Assembly: GCA_016169945.1 (NCBI GenBank)
Contig: JADLSH010000002.1
Span: 1-64,000 of the forward strand
Source of the DNA: Trachythela sp. YZ-2020
Taxonomy: Eukaryota > Cnidaria > Anthozoa > Malacalcyonacea > Clavulariidae
Length of the DNA: 64,000 nt
Direction: 5' to 3'
Position numbers and translations under genes: made by a program. The first letter of the stretch is position 1. The number at the start of each line of letters is the position of its first letter. The notes under the pieces were generated by a model, which made no database searches, was not told where the DNA came from, and worked only from the letters and a program-made list of their open reading frames with translations. This document shows, in pieces, positions 23,904-36,500 of this stretch.

Positions 23904-25322
23904 GGTTACTTGTGGTTACTTGTGCCGGTAACTTGCGCTATTTATACTTGGATGATGATTATTCGTCAACAAATAGCGAATTCACAATTTGTGTGTAACA
24001 TTAGACAGTTATATTTGTCCAAAATAACTACACATTGCATCTTATTTGAATGCTTAAAGATGGTTACTTGTGGAGACGTGCGGTTACTTGTGCTCTTTAG
24101 ACTTTCCCGCATGATAATTACTTGTCTACAAACAGGGAATTCACATTTTGTTTGTAAAATTAGACTTGGTAGTGTATTTGTCCAAATACTTGAAATGTAA
24201 TTCATGCTAGCAAATAATTAAGCGATCCAGTCATATATATAGTTGATGTGTCATTGAACGGCCAATAATAAATATTTCAAATAGTGCCGCAAGCATAGCT
24301 TGTATTACAGCCACGCAAAATTACAATAATATAGCGCGCGCGTTTTAAGCTACACTATATATAAAATATATATATAGATAGAAAAATCTACAGCAAACGT
24401 AGCTTTAGGGTACAATCTCATACGAATCACATCTTTATATGATAGAACGATGTTTAAAGAACCACCATAGCTATTTATAAGACTTAATTATCTACCAAAC
24501 TAATACCAACAAATTCCTAACTAACAGCAAGCCATAAGAAAAACCTCAGAGTATTTTACTGCGTTATCATAATTTTGAAATGTCTGTAACTTGAAAACTA
24601 AACAAGATATCTTTATGAAACTTTCAGCAAAATTCAGTGGTAATTGGGCTATTGAACCATTCCAAGATTAATTATATTGCGTAACAATAGTTTCATTTTA
24701 ATATCCAAACATAGTTCACGAACATAGAAACTGCAGATTTAGCTAGCCCTCTTGCTGAGGCGCGAATTCAAATATTCGTATCGGAAAATTGCGTTAACAT
24801 GTCAAAGTCAAGCCTTCTAAGAGTTTTTAAGCGGTTTGATAATAAAAATAAAAATACCGAAAAGCTGAAAAAGTCTTATCAAGGTCGGCGTAAATCATTG
24901 ACACAACGAGATGAGCGCAAACTCAAAGAGCAATTATGCAACTCCGAGAAAGAAGTCCTAATTTCATACTTATCATACTTATTTTATTTTATTGTTGTAT
25001 AATGTTTACTGAATACATGCATACCAGTAGCAAAATATATTTTAAATCTCATAAATTTGCCTAACTAATGCACTGGTGTCGTATTACATAATGCTTATAG
25101 CCGTGGCTAATGCAAACAAAATTGTTGTGTTTATTGCGTATATTATGCTTATATACAGATTATATATATATGCATATATAATACACATATATATTAATGC
25201 CAAGTAACCATGTGTTTTTCTAAAAATAACAGACTTTTTGCACAAGTAACCACAAGTAACCACAAGTATCCATTTGATTAAATAACTATATATGATATAC
25301 TTACTTATATAAGCTTACTGAT
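23904..25322 (+). repeat. Satellite unit 8 (MITE absent)
   Basis: Period 1419. The whole nested MITE is missing, leaving AAACCTCAGAGTATTTTACT at 24541-24560. Small clustered deletions follow at about 24640-24760, including loss of part of the Tc1-like fragment start. Unit start reads TTGTGCCGG|TAACTTGCGC. Confidence 0.9.
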
Positions 25323-27008
25323 GGTTACTTGTGGTAACTTGCGCTATTTATACTTGGATGATGATTATTCGTCAACAAATAGCGAATTCACAATTTGTGT
25401 GTAACATTAGACAGTTATATTTGTCCAAAATAACTACACATTGCATCTTATTTGAATGCTTAAAGATGGTTACTTGTGGAGACGTGCGGTTACTTGTGCT
25501 CTTTAGACTTTCCCGCATGATAATTACTTGTCTACAAACAGGGAATTCACATTTTGTTTGTAAAATTAGACTTGGTAGTGTATTTGTCCAAATACTTGAA
25601 ATGTAATTCATGCTAGCAAATAATTAAGCGATCCAGTCATATATATAGTTGATGTGTCATTGAACGGCCAATAATAAATATTTCAAATAGTGCAGCAAGC
25701 ATAGCTTGTATTACAGCCACGCAAAATTACAATAATATAGCGCGCGCGTTTTAAGCTACACTATATATAAAATATATATATAGATAGAAAAATCTACAGC
25801 AAACGTAGCTTTAGGGTACAATCTCATACGAATCACATCTTTATATGATAGAACGATGTTTAAAGAACCACCATAGCTATTTATAAGACTTAATTATCTA
25901 CCAAACTAATACCAACAAATTCCTAACTAACAGCAAGCCATAAGAAAAAACTCAGACAATCAGTGACATTGAAATTTGGGACACTTGTATAGAAAGGGTA
26001 TTTTTGTACACATGCAATTGTGCAAAATTCACTGGTAAACCCCCTCCCCCGTTTCAATGTTGGTTTATCTGCTGGAAAAAGCATCGACAGCCTAATACGA
26101 GACAATAGCATGTAACATAGAAAATGCATGTTAGACTACCAACATTGAAAAGGGGGGAAGGGGGGAATTTTGCCTTTTCAGGCTAATCGGTCCAATAATT
26201 ATGTCACTGATTGTCTGAGTATTTTACTGCGTTATCATACTTTTGAAATGTCTGTAACTTGAAAACTAAACAAGATATCTTTATGAAACTTTCAGCAAGA
26301 ATTCAGTGGTAATTGAGCTATTGATAGGTCGATACCATTCCAAGATTAATTATATTGCGTAACAATAGTTTCATTTTAATATCCAAACATAGCACGAATT
26401 CACGATTTAACTGCGGAGCAGCGAGCTTTAGCCCTCTTGCTGAGGCGCGAATTCAAATATTCGTATCGGAAAATTGCGTTAACATGTCAAAGTCAAGCCT
26501 TCTAAGAGTTTTTAAGCGGTTTGATAATAAAAATAAAAATACCGAAAAGCTGAAAAAGTCTTATCAAGGTCGGCGTAAATCATTGACACAACGAGATGAG
26601 CGCAAACTCAAAAGAGCAATTATGCAACTCCGAGAAAGAAGTCCTAATTTCATACTTATCATACTTATTTTATTTTATTGTTGTATAATGTTTACTGAAT
26701 ACATGCATACCAGTAGCAAAATATATTTTAAATCTCGCAAATTTGCCTAACTAATGCATTGGTGTCGTATTACATAATGCTTATAGCCGTGGCTAATGCA
26801 AACAAAATTGTTGTGTTTATTGCGTATATTATGCTTATATACAGATTATATATATATGCATATATAATACACATATATATTAATGCCAAGTAACCATGTG
26901 TTTTTCTAAAAATAACAGACTTTTTGCACAAGTAACCACAAGTAACCACAAGTAACCATTTGATTAAATAACTATATATGATATACTTACTTATATAAGC
27001 TTACTGAT
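25323..27008 (+). repeat. Satellite unit 9
   Basis: Period 1686. Unit start reads TTGTGG|TAACTTGCGC. Full MITE and Tc1-like fragment present. Confidence 0.9.
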
Positions 27009-28068
27009 GGTTACTTGTGGTTACTTGTGCCGGTAACTTGCGCTATTTATACTTGGATGATGACTATTCGTCAACAAATAGCGAATTCACAATTTGTGTG
27101 TAACATTAGACAGTTATATTTGTCCAAAATAACTACACATTGCATCTTATTTGAATGCTTAAAGATGGTTACTTGTGGAGACGTGCGGTTACTTGTGCTC
27201 TTTAGACTTTCCGCATGATAATTACTTGTCTACAAACAGGAATTCACATTTTGTTTGTAAAATTAGACTTGGTAGTGTATTTGTCCAAATACTTGAAATG
27301 TAATTCATGCTAGCAAATAATTAAGCGATCCAGTCATATATATAGTTGATGTGTCATTGAACGGCCAATAATAAATATTTCAAATAGTGCCGCAAGCATA
27401 GCTTGTATTACAGCCACGCAAAATTACAATAATATAGCGCGCGCGTTTTAAGCTACACTATATATAAAATATATATATAGATAGAAAAATCTACAGCAAA
27501 CGTAGCTTTAGGGTACAATCTCATACGAATCACATCTTTATATGATAGAACGATGTTTAAAGAACCACCATAGCTATTTATAAGACTTAATTATCTACCA
27601 AACTAATACCAACAAATTCCTAACTAACAGCAAGCCATAAGAAAAAACTCAGACAATCAGTGACATTGAAATTTGGGACACTTGTATAGAAAGGGTATTT
27701 TTGTACACAATTGTGCAAAATTCACTGGTAAACCCCCTCCCCCGTTTCAATGTTGGTTTATCTGCTGGAAAAAGCATCGACAGCCTAATACGAGACAATA
27801 GCATGTAACATAGAAAATGCATGTTAGACTACCAACATTGAAAAGGGGGGAAGGGGGGAATTTTGCCTTTTCAGGCTAATCGGTCCAATAATTATGTCAC
27901 TGATTGTCTGAGTATTTTACTGCGTTATCATACTTTTGAAATGTCTGTAACTTGAAAACTAAACAAGATATCTTTATGAAACTTTCAGCAAGAATTCAGT
28001 GGTAATTGAGCTATTGATAGGTCGATACCATTCCAAGATTAATTATATTGCGTAACAATAGTTTCATT
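27009..28068 (+). repeat. Satellite unit 10, first part
   Basis: Begins TTGTGCCGG|TAACTTGCGC like unit 8. It runs through the MITE to CAATAGTTTCATT and is then interrupted by the piggyBac segment. It continues at 32149-32736 and, after EL-B, at 46145-46178. Confidence 0.85.
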
Positions 28069-29076
28069 ATCTTTATCGTTTTACGTAATCACGCGATAAT
28101 TAGTGCAATTTATTCCGGTGTGATTTTTTCCGCGAGTACTTGACCTTTGACCGCACATAATACATCGTTTGAAAGCTTATGACTTCGGCTATCGATTGAT
28201 GACGGTTGGTTCCGTTTGAAATGTGACACGTGACCACAAAGTGCATAAATTTGCATACATTATGTAAAAAATGTAGCAATTTATTTAAATTTAGCTTATT
28301 TGCGACTTAACGATGCAACTTTTCCAAATTTTCCACAGCATTATAATTATGAAAAGTTAGCTTACATTATATGGTATATGTGTGCCAAGTTTCATAATAA
28401 TTGACTGACAGGAAATATTTTTTTTTATTTTTTGAAGTTCACTCTTTAAAAATGGCCAAATCTTGCCTTAGATTTCATTGACATGTCTCTAATTCAGTAA
28501 TCCTGCCACAGCCATATATATATATTTTACATAGTGGTGGTAGTAGGCTTTTAGAATTTAACTTCCCCCCCCCATTTTGTCCAGTGAAATTCTCCCTATA
28601 ATTTGACAAAATAAAGGTGCTAAGCAACTTGGCAAGCCGATTTGGGAAATTCAACACCCCTGGAAAACAAAAAAATGTGTACAACAACATAATTTTGAAA
28701 GTAGCTGATGCCTTTTTGCTCTGTCAGTTCAAGGGAAAATTTTCCCCTTGATTGAGTAAAAGAAACAGTTTGTAGATGCACCCAAAGGTGCCGGTGTGAG
28801 ATTGAACGAGACTGCTTGAAATGCTACTTCGCATGATATTATGAATTCATCCACAACACACTTCTTTTTTCAATTTTTAATAATAAAATAAAGAATTACA
28901 TTAAATATACATGAATGTAACACAAATGGTAAAGGAATTATATTAAAAAATGAAATGTATGTCAAACATTGAACTGTAATCATAATGAAAATATGATACA
29001 AATTTTCATTCGTTTGACAAATTTGATATTGGACATGTTCCAGTCCAGCTAAACTACCAAGAGCAGACATATGCAT

Positions 29077-31505
29077 TTACCTCCTACCAGCATAACCAGG
29101 ACTATGCCATACCTCAAAACAATCCAACACACCACCCACATGCATGTATTTATTGTTGCACTGAGGAGCACTACAATAAGTACCAACTCTCCTCTGCCCT
29201 CGACCTGTCGCATAACACACTACACACTGCTTCCTCACACCACCCTCAGCCGTCTTAGGTATATGGACAGTACAAAACTGATCATGAGTAGGAACAGCCT
29301 GAACTGTCTCATTTACCGGAGGTCTATCATATTCTGCTAACCCACAAATCTGCCTAACTATCTTCTCCCTAAACTCTACTATGCTATAAGTCTTCCTACG
29401 ACGCAAATCCGGGTTGTCCGGATCACTAGCGCGATGCTCCTGAAAGAGAAGAAAACCGTTAACTACTGCAATATCAATCAGGTGGAAGAACAAAGCCTTC
29501 CACCACCTTTTACACTTACGGGAAACATTGTGACATGCAAGTAACTGATCTGACCTATCTACTGCATTCATGTACTGATTGTATCTATGTATTGCATAGG
29601 GCTGGTTCACTTGTAGCTCCTGAAACACACCATTAGTCTTCGTCCTTCTTTTCGCAACCACTTTCTCATTCGCGGAATCAATTGATGTAACCAATGACAA
29701 GGGCTTGCTATCAATCCATTGCAAGGTTAGCACATTTGATTCCCGTTCCCACCGCATGCTACCTCGCGGCACCTTCCTCGCCCACACTTTCAGATCTTTC
29801 AAGGCTACGGGGAAACCCACCCTGTTAGTTCTACATGTGCCTGATGATGGGGTATCCTTCAAAAGGAGTTCTTCGACTAACATAGGGGATGTAAAGTAAT
29901 TATCAAAAAATACATGATACCCCTGCCCCAAGTATGCGTCCACCAACTTCATCACCACGTCATAACCGAGGCCATTAAGCGATGGTGCATCATGCTGTGA
30001 CTTACCTATGTAAACATTAAAATCGACAGTATAACCATTAGAGCTATCTGCCAATACCCAGAGCTTTATCCCCCACTTTGTAGGCTTATTTTTCATGTAC
30101 TGCCTAATACCTGACCTATGTTTGGACTTTACCATGCGTTCATCGACAGCAACATTCTGACGCGGTTGGTATAATAGATGGCATCGCTCTTTGAACGACG
30201 CTATAAATTCCTCAACCTTACGCAGTTTGTTGCCAGGAGTCTCGTCAGCAGGATCTACAACATGCAAGAACCCCATGAGAGATTTAAACCGTATAGAGGA
30301 AAGCATCTTCCTCGCCCAAAGACCGTGGTAAAGAGTCTTTGTGCTCCAATACTTTTCTACTGCTGAGTCCACATGTACCAGACCAAAATAAATCAAAAGA
30401 GCAATCAAATGATTTATTTCCTCAACAGTAGCTTCCTCCCATGCCCCTTCCCCAGTGGTGTATGAATCATGCCCCCCAGCTGCGATTTTCATGTATGCGT
30501 AGCTGTTGGTGTGGGCAACAACTGATTTAATCATCTCAGGGGTGAAGAAGAGATGAAAAAACTCTAATTCAGTTGTCATAGTCCCCCGCAAGAGATGCCT
30601 ATCAAAATGAATTCCCGGCGGACGGTTTGGTTGAAAGGGAGGGAGGGTATTCTTAGTGTCCGGGGTATCATATGACTTATAACTGGGAACCCCACCACCC
30701 CGGGTGCTTCCCCTTGCACCACTGGACCTACCCCTGGCCCTTCCACCTCTGGCCCTGGCCCTGCCCCTTCCACCCCTAGCCCTACCGCCCCTTCCCCTAT
30801 TGCCAGAAGTACTGCTAAGTGGGGATCGGGCCCTCCCACCCCTATCTTCCTCCTGCCAATCCGGATCCAAGTCATCTACTTCGACATCATCTACTTCGAC
30901 ATCATCTACTTCGACATCATCTACTTCGACATCATCTACTTCGACATCATCTACTTCGACATCATCTACTTCGGCAGGTTCTTCATCACTATAAGAACAA
31001 AAAATATGTATAAACATACTGTTACATGGTATTATTTTACTTTATATGAAACAAAAACGCACGAATTAATTTTTAAATGCCCGAATTAATTTTTAAATGC
31101 CCACGTATATGCAACATTCGCAGCGTTGTGTTCACACATTTTGAGATCGGTTCAAACCTTTGATTTCTGCGGCAATATATGATAAAACTCTCAAATAAAT
31201 GCCATATTAGATAGGTTATGTATATATTTGTTATATTTCAAACTAGATATTTGATTATAGACCAAATTCTCATGGCCAGTGTTAGTCAAACTTCACGCTT
31301 GCGTCGATGAAAATTTGAGTCGATCGACCATGACATGACAACATCTGTTCACTGAAAAACATATAAATACTTGCCTTCGGTCGCTATCAGACGTCTCCAA
31401 CTGTCTGTCCAAGTCATCTTCTTCATCTGTTGATATTCCACCGTCGTTATAGTCTAAAGTTTCACTGTCTAACGCAATTAAAACGTCTTCGAGTGACAGA
31501 GCCAT
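29077..31505 (-). CDS. piggyBac-family transposase (PGBD4-like), intact, two exons
   Basis: Exon 1 is 31375-31505 and exon 2 is 29077-30988, about 680 residues. The intron uses a GC donor (CCGAAG|GCAAGT) and a TTATAG acceptor; this is the only junction I found that keeps the frame (..SDSDR-S-DEEPAEV). Residues 1-85 are acidic, with seven EVDDV repeats. Residues about 105-145 form an Arg/Gly-rich (RGG-like) segment. The DDE/DDD core follows, with D326 (NVAVDERM), D406 (VFFDNYFTSP) and D521/D524 (NAVDRSDQLL), matching the catalytic Asp pattern of piggyBac. A C-terminal Cys/His-rich domain (CVVCYATG..CSAPQC) ends the protein. Family members cut at TTAA and excise precisely. The frame is fully open, so it is either recently active or domesticated; the sequence alone cannot tell. 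Confidence 0.88.
30871..30975 (-). repeat. 15-bp coding minisatellite (7 copies) in piggyBac exon 2
   Basis: Seven tandem copies of ATCATCTACTTCGAC (plus strand), encoding EVDDV on the minus strand. Copies are nearly identical, implying recent expansion or homogenisation. The period is a multiple of three, so the frame is kept. Confidence 0.95.
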
Positions 31506-31655
31506 TTCGCAAATTTTTCAACTTGTAAAATGGCAACTGACCGTTGGTGCGCACGTCACTTATAACACAAAAAATGCCATATAAGGCTCGGATCTTGCCG
31601 TAAACCAATTAAATTCACGATACTACACGATTACAAACAACGGAATCGATTGCCG

Positions 31656-31671
31656 AGGGTTTTAAAACCCT
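31656..31671. repeat. 16-bp perfect palindrome with central TTAA
   Basis: AGGGTTTTAAAACCCT lies 150 bases upstream of the piggyBac start codon. The central TTAA flanked by inverted sequence might mark an old piggyBac terminus or target, but no partner was found. Confidence 0.6.
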
Positions 31672-32090
31672 ACGGTGAAAGGATCCCGGAGATTTTTGAG
31701 CCAGAAGATTGCCGGCGGATTACGACGCGTCACGACGCACGCGGAAATTGCGAAAATGCCCATAAAAGTCGTTGTTTGTTTCGTAATCTTACGAAATTTA
31801 GGATATAACGAGATTTCGATACGAGGATTCCAATGGTGGCTTTGCCGTCTCTATAGCTTTCAATCGCGCGAAGATATAGCCCAACAAAGTTCAAGACATG
31901 TTTGTTGTGATCAACATCCGGTACGTTTTTATGAAAATACACATTTTAACGTTTCAAAGACTATAAATCGCTAGAATTGTATCGTAAACAGACAAAATTA
32001 GGTCCGATAGGAGATGTTGAAAATGCGGATCTAACGGTTGTATTTTTATCTACATAGCATGCACTGAACCGAAGATATGAACCTGCAAAA

Positions 32091-32112
32091 TTTAGGACGA
32101 TATCGTCCTAAA
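32091..32112. repeat. 22-bp perfect palindrome near right border of piggyBac segment
   Basis: TTTAGGACGAT followed by its exact reverse complement, 36 bases before satellite sequence resumes. Function unknown. Confidence 0.7.
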
Positions 32113-32148
32113 AACATTAGCACCAAACAATAAGGAGGTAAATTACAA

Positions 32149-32736
32149 ACATAGCACGAATTCACGATTTAACTGCAGAGCAGTGAGCTTTAGCCCTCTT
32201 GCTGAGGCGCGAATTCAAATATTCGTATCGGAAAATTGCGTTAACATGTCAAAGTCAAGCCTTCTAAGAGTTTTTAAGCGGTTTGATAATAAAAATAAAA
32301 ATACCGAAAAGCTGAAAAAGTCTTATCAAGGTCGGCGTATATCATTGACACAACGAGATGAGCGCAAACTCAAAAGAGCAATTATGCAACTCCGAGAAAG
32401 AAGTCCTAATTTCATACTTATCATACTTATTTTATTTTATTGTTGTATAATGTTTACTGAATACATGCATACCAGTAGCAAAATATATTTTAAATCTCGC
32501 AAATTTGCCTAACTAATGCACTGGTGTCGTATTACATAATGCTTATAGCCGTGGCTAATGCAAACAAAATTGTTGTGTTTATTGCGTATATTATGCTTAT
32601 ATACAGATTATATATATATGCATATATAATACACATATATATTAATGCCAAGTAACCATGTGTTTTTCTAAAAATAACAGACTTTTTGCACAAGTAACCA
32701 CAAGTAACCACAAGTAACCATTTGATTAAATAACTA
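32149..32736 (+). repeat. Satellite unit 10, second part
   Basis: Resumes at AAACATAGCACGAATTC and continues through the Tc1-like fragment and CAAGTAACCA 10-mers to TTAAATAACTA, where EL-B is inserted. Subtracting the inserts gives unit 10 a length of about 1690, so no satellite sequence beyond about 8 bases was lost. Confidence 0.85.
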
Positions 32737-32748
32737 CACAGCAAAATT

Positions 32749-33310
32749 GAAAATTCTTGAAAGAAAAAAATTCTTGCTAAATTCTTGTATTGAGCAATAT
32801 TATTCTTGTTTTGAGCAATACTATTCTCGCCAAGAATTTATAATTCTTGAAACAAGTAAAAATATTCGTACCAAGAATTGATTTCCTTGAAACAAGAGAA
32901 GTAAATTTTGATGAGAATTCAATATTCTTGAAAAAAGAAAACAACAAGAATAATATTCTCGTCAAGAATACGACATTCTTAAAACAAGAACAAAGTTCTT
33001 GCATCATGAATGTCGTATTCTTGATGAGAATATAACTCTTGCTGTTTTATTATTTCAAGAATATTGAATTAGCATCAAAACTTACTTTTCTTGTTTTAAG
33101 AAAATCAATTCTTGGAAGCAATTTACTTTCTTAAACCAAGTAAATTAGTTCTACTTGGGGACATTGCCTTCTTAAGATATTCTCGTTTCAAGCAAACGAG
33201 TTCTTGCTAAATAATCATGCATATTTAAAAATAACTCGTTTTCTTGAAATAAGAATTTCTTAAGAAGGCTTTGTTCAATAGGTAGAATTAATTTACTTGG
33301 ACTAAAAAAT
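32749..33310. repeat. EL-B left subterminal repeats
   Basis: Very dense AATTCTTG, TTCTTGAAA, CAAGAAT and CAAGAA motifs in both orientations, often as TTCTTG..CAAGAA hairpins. They are the likely binding platform for transposition proteins (inferred from CACTA biology). Confidence 0.75.
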
Positions 33311-33502
33311 ACTTCAAACAGCAATGCTTAATAGTAAGGTCAAAATAAGTGACCAGACTAGCTTGCCTATAAAAATACGCCAGCCCTGAATACAGTTTAT
33401 ATTTATGAAAATGGATAATTCTGAATAAAGTGATTAGATACATTGAAAGAAACTGATATTAGAGTATGGTCACATTCAAACTAACAAACTCTTACCAGTC
33501 CA

Positions 33503-36500
33503 TTAGTGAAGAGGATTTCGTCCTTCTACATGTTCTTCAATTATGTCACAAAGGTCATATTTAACAGGAACATACTGGTTACCATGTTTATCTTTCTTAC
33601 AATGAAAGACATTAAAGTCCACTAAACTATCATGCATATGGATAAATTGCAGTACAATCTTCATCCTTTTCAACATCTTTGACATGATAGGCTTGGTGTT
33701 TATGATCAAAACATTGTGTATGGAGCAATCGTACATCAAAATAGACGAAATCAAGAATTGACCATATGCACAGGATTACACCAAAAACAGGCAGTGCAGG
33801 GTTTCCAGCAACATCAATAGCAATAATACCAGACTTTGCATACTTTGTTCCAAAAAGCTTGATCCAGCTTACTTTGTACACATTTACAAAATCAATGCCA
33901 GGTAGAAGTCCACATGAATCAAATCTTTCTCGCAAGGACAGACACACTTCTGCATTCACCTTCCTTAATACACCATATGTTTTCTCACTGGAAAACAATG
34001 GATGTGAACTTGGGTTTTCCGCACGATCACCAAAGTTGCAACACAAGTTGAACTGATGGCGCTTTGCCAGTGATAATGCCAAATTCTTAAAATTCTGCTT
34101 TCTCGCTAATTCCTTGAAAAAGTTATCAGCAGATTCAAAGCTAAAGCAGGAAGACCTAACCATTGGTCCAAGCATTCGAATTGTAGTTGGTATATGGAGT
34201 AAGTAGTGTTGTTTTGGAATGATATTGCAGTTGGGGAACAGCTCTTTAAATTTTGAAAGATGTTGTTCAATAAGTTCTGCCAAGTGGTTGATGGTTTGCA
34301 ATTTAATCACAGGTGAAAAAATTAATTGGACAATCTGAATCAGTTGCACTAGAAACTGGTAGTACTGATCATCAGTGTCAACCAAAGGACTGATTAAAAA
34401 TGGCAAGAGTCGTAGGAATAATCGAGCTTTCGCAGCATTGTACTTCAGCTTGTATCTTTCATCGCCATGGAACACACTATCTTTAAGGGGAATTGGCTTG
34501 TCACTGATTTCTGAATAACCATAGTCATGACTTAGAATAGCTCCATTGATTTGAGAAAGACTGGTTTGACTAGATTGAATGTAGTGTAGCAAAACTAGTC
34601 TAACTTCATATTGCACAACTCCTTCTAACAGAGTGTGCATGATGTCCTGGGGAAGTTGCTGGGTAACATCAAATGTGGGTAGCTGGCAAAGTGAACTTCT
34701 CTTTGTTAGTCCATAAGTCGTTTTCAGATCGTTTTGGACATTTGGAGTTGGTGCCTGTTCAATGGCATCAAACTGTGCACTGTACGTTTCCTTCGTTCGG
34801 AGATTAAATGCTGCTTCCAGAAAGTCAGTTTGCATTTGTTCAAATGCACATTGACAATGACGGCACTTCTGAAAAGCTACTCCAACACCTTCTTTGTATC
34901 CTCCCCAATAATGTTGACCAAGGGTATCACCAGCACACATCAAAACCTTTCCATGGATGACTTTTTCAACACCATTGATCTCCATCTTACATCCTTTGTA
35001 CAGGATATTCAAATCATCCACAAGTGGCTGCATTATGGTATTAATGCCATATTTCTTCACTAAATCAGCATTAGCAATTGCAAATAAATGGACGGCACAA
35101 CGCTTGGATCTGAACTTTGGACATAAATTTGCAATTGTATAATAGTACATGTCCAGTTTATGCACCCCAGCATTGCTGCCCAATGGATTGCACACCTCTA
35201 GTTCATCATGATATAGCACAATACACAAGGTGTTCTCATGTTTCTCAAAGTAGTCATCATTTTGATACAACAAACCATCTTGTACATCATAAAATACACC
35301 TCCATGACAACACTTAGGTTTTCTCAGAACCATAGTTGAGATACGCTCATTTGATAGAATCTGCTTCAAGCTTTCAAGTATAGGAATGTATACAAACTTC
35401 TCACTTTTCTCACAAATAACCCTCTTACCACCTTTCATTTTCCAAATAAGCTTTTTCCCTAAAGTCACTTCCTTTGGTTCAATATAATTGAAATTTTCTT
35501 TGATGTACATGGATTGTAATGCCTCAGTTTCTATTCCAGTGAAAGGATCCGCAGCTGATTCAAACATATCTTTCACTTGAGCTTTCTGTTCATTGGATTC
35601 TATAACATTTAGTATGTCCACTTTCACAGAATCCACCACTTGCTTTATCAGTGTGCGTGTACTGTCCATAATCGATTCCATTGCAACCTGAAATATTAAT
35701 TTGAGTCTCAAAATGATTGCCTCAGTCTAATGGCAGACAATTTTACCCATCAAGGGGCGTCACTACTATACATAGAGTGTAATGGCACTAAATAGGTTAA
35801 GGTGCAATGCGCCTTATTACAGGATTACATATCATCTTCCATTACCTAAATCCTCAATGAATTATATTTATTATTTGGGGACATCCCACACATGTGGAAA
35901 ATGAAAATGATTTCGAAGTTGGAATCTTGAAATCAGTACTGTACTTGATCATGCACTTCGCACTATTAATATAAGCTATTATTATTATATGGTTTGACAA
36001 GTCAAGAAAGTACAGTACTTTTGCACCATAATGGCTTGAACTTGCTATTAATAATTGTTTAATCACAAAGAATGTTTATAAAACACATCAAGTTTTTAAA
36101 AACAATAAAGTATTATTATACCATTCCCCCTGAAAATTTTGAGTTTGAAAACATTAAAAATACCATTTCTGGTACAGGGCAAGTTGTAATAGGTCACCAT
36201 AGGTAGTTAATCAAAATCTGTGCAGTTGGTTAAATTTAGTGAAACCTGGTCAACAAACAATTTAATAATTTTGACTTAAAGTTTTGAAAAAGGTTAACTC
36301 TTACTTCATTTCACAACAAGGAAAAGTGTTTCAATTATGTATATAATCTGCAAACAACTGTTAGTGTGATGTTTAACCTTACAGTAAAATAATGAACAGT
36401 CTATAATTCTACTATAATTAAATAATGAGACAATAACAATTTATATAATGTACAAACTGATTTGTAACCTTAATACTTTAGTAGTAATACCGCAATCTGA

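Larger units (their letters stand above)
28069..32148. mobile_element. piggyBac-bearing segment interrupting satellite unit 10
   Basis: About 4.08 kb of non-satellite DNA replaces about 8 satellite bases (TTAATATC in other units), which include a TTAA, the canonical piggyBac target. No TTAA is retained at either junction and I could not recognise piggyBac terminal repeats, so the borders are satellite/non-satellite junctions rather than confirmed transposon ends. The flanks 28069-29076 and 31506-32148 hold no other gene. They include a C run near 28565 and two palindromes (31656-31671 and 32091-32112). Confidence 0.6.

Noticed and set aside
12340..28068. CRISPR-like repeat array
   Set aside because: Repeats are 1.69 kb with no short-repeat/unique-spacer pattern, and the DNA is eukaryotic.
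30704..31013. Plus-strand ORFs rich in Leu/Pro and Ser/Thr opposite the piggyBac N terminus
   Set aside because: Shadows of the 15-bp repeat and Arg/Gly-rich coding sequence on the minus strand.
31656..31671. piggyBac terminal repeat at the AGGGTTTTAAAACCCT palindrome
   Set aside because: No matching terminus was found on the other side of the gene, so it remains only a palindrome.
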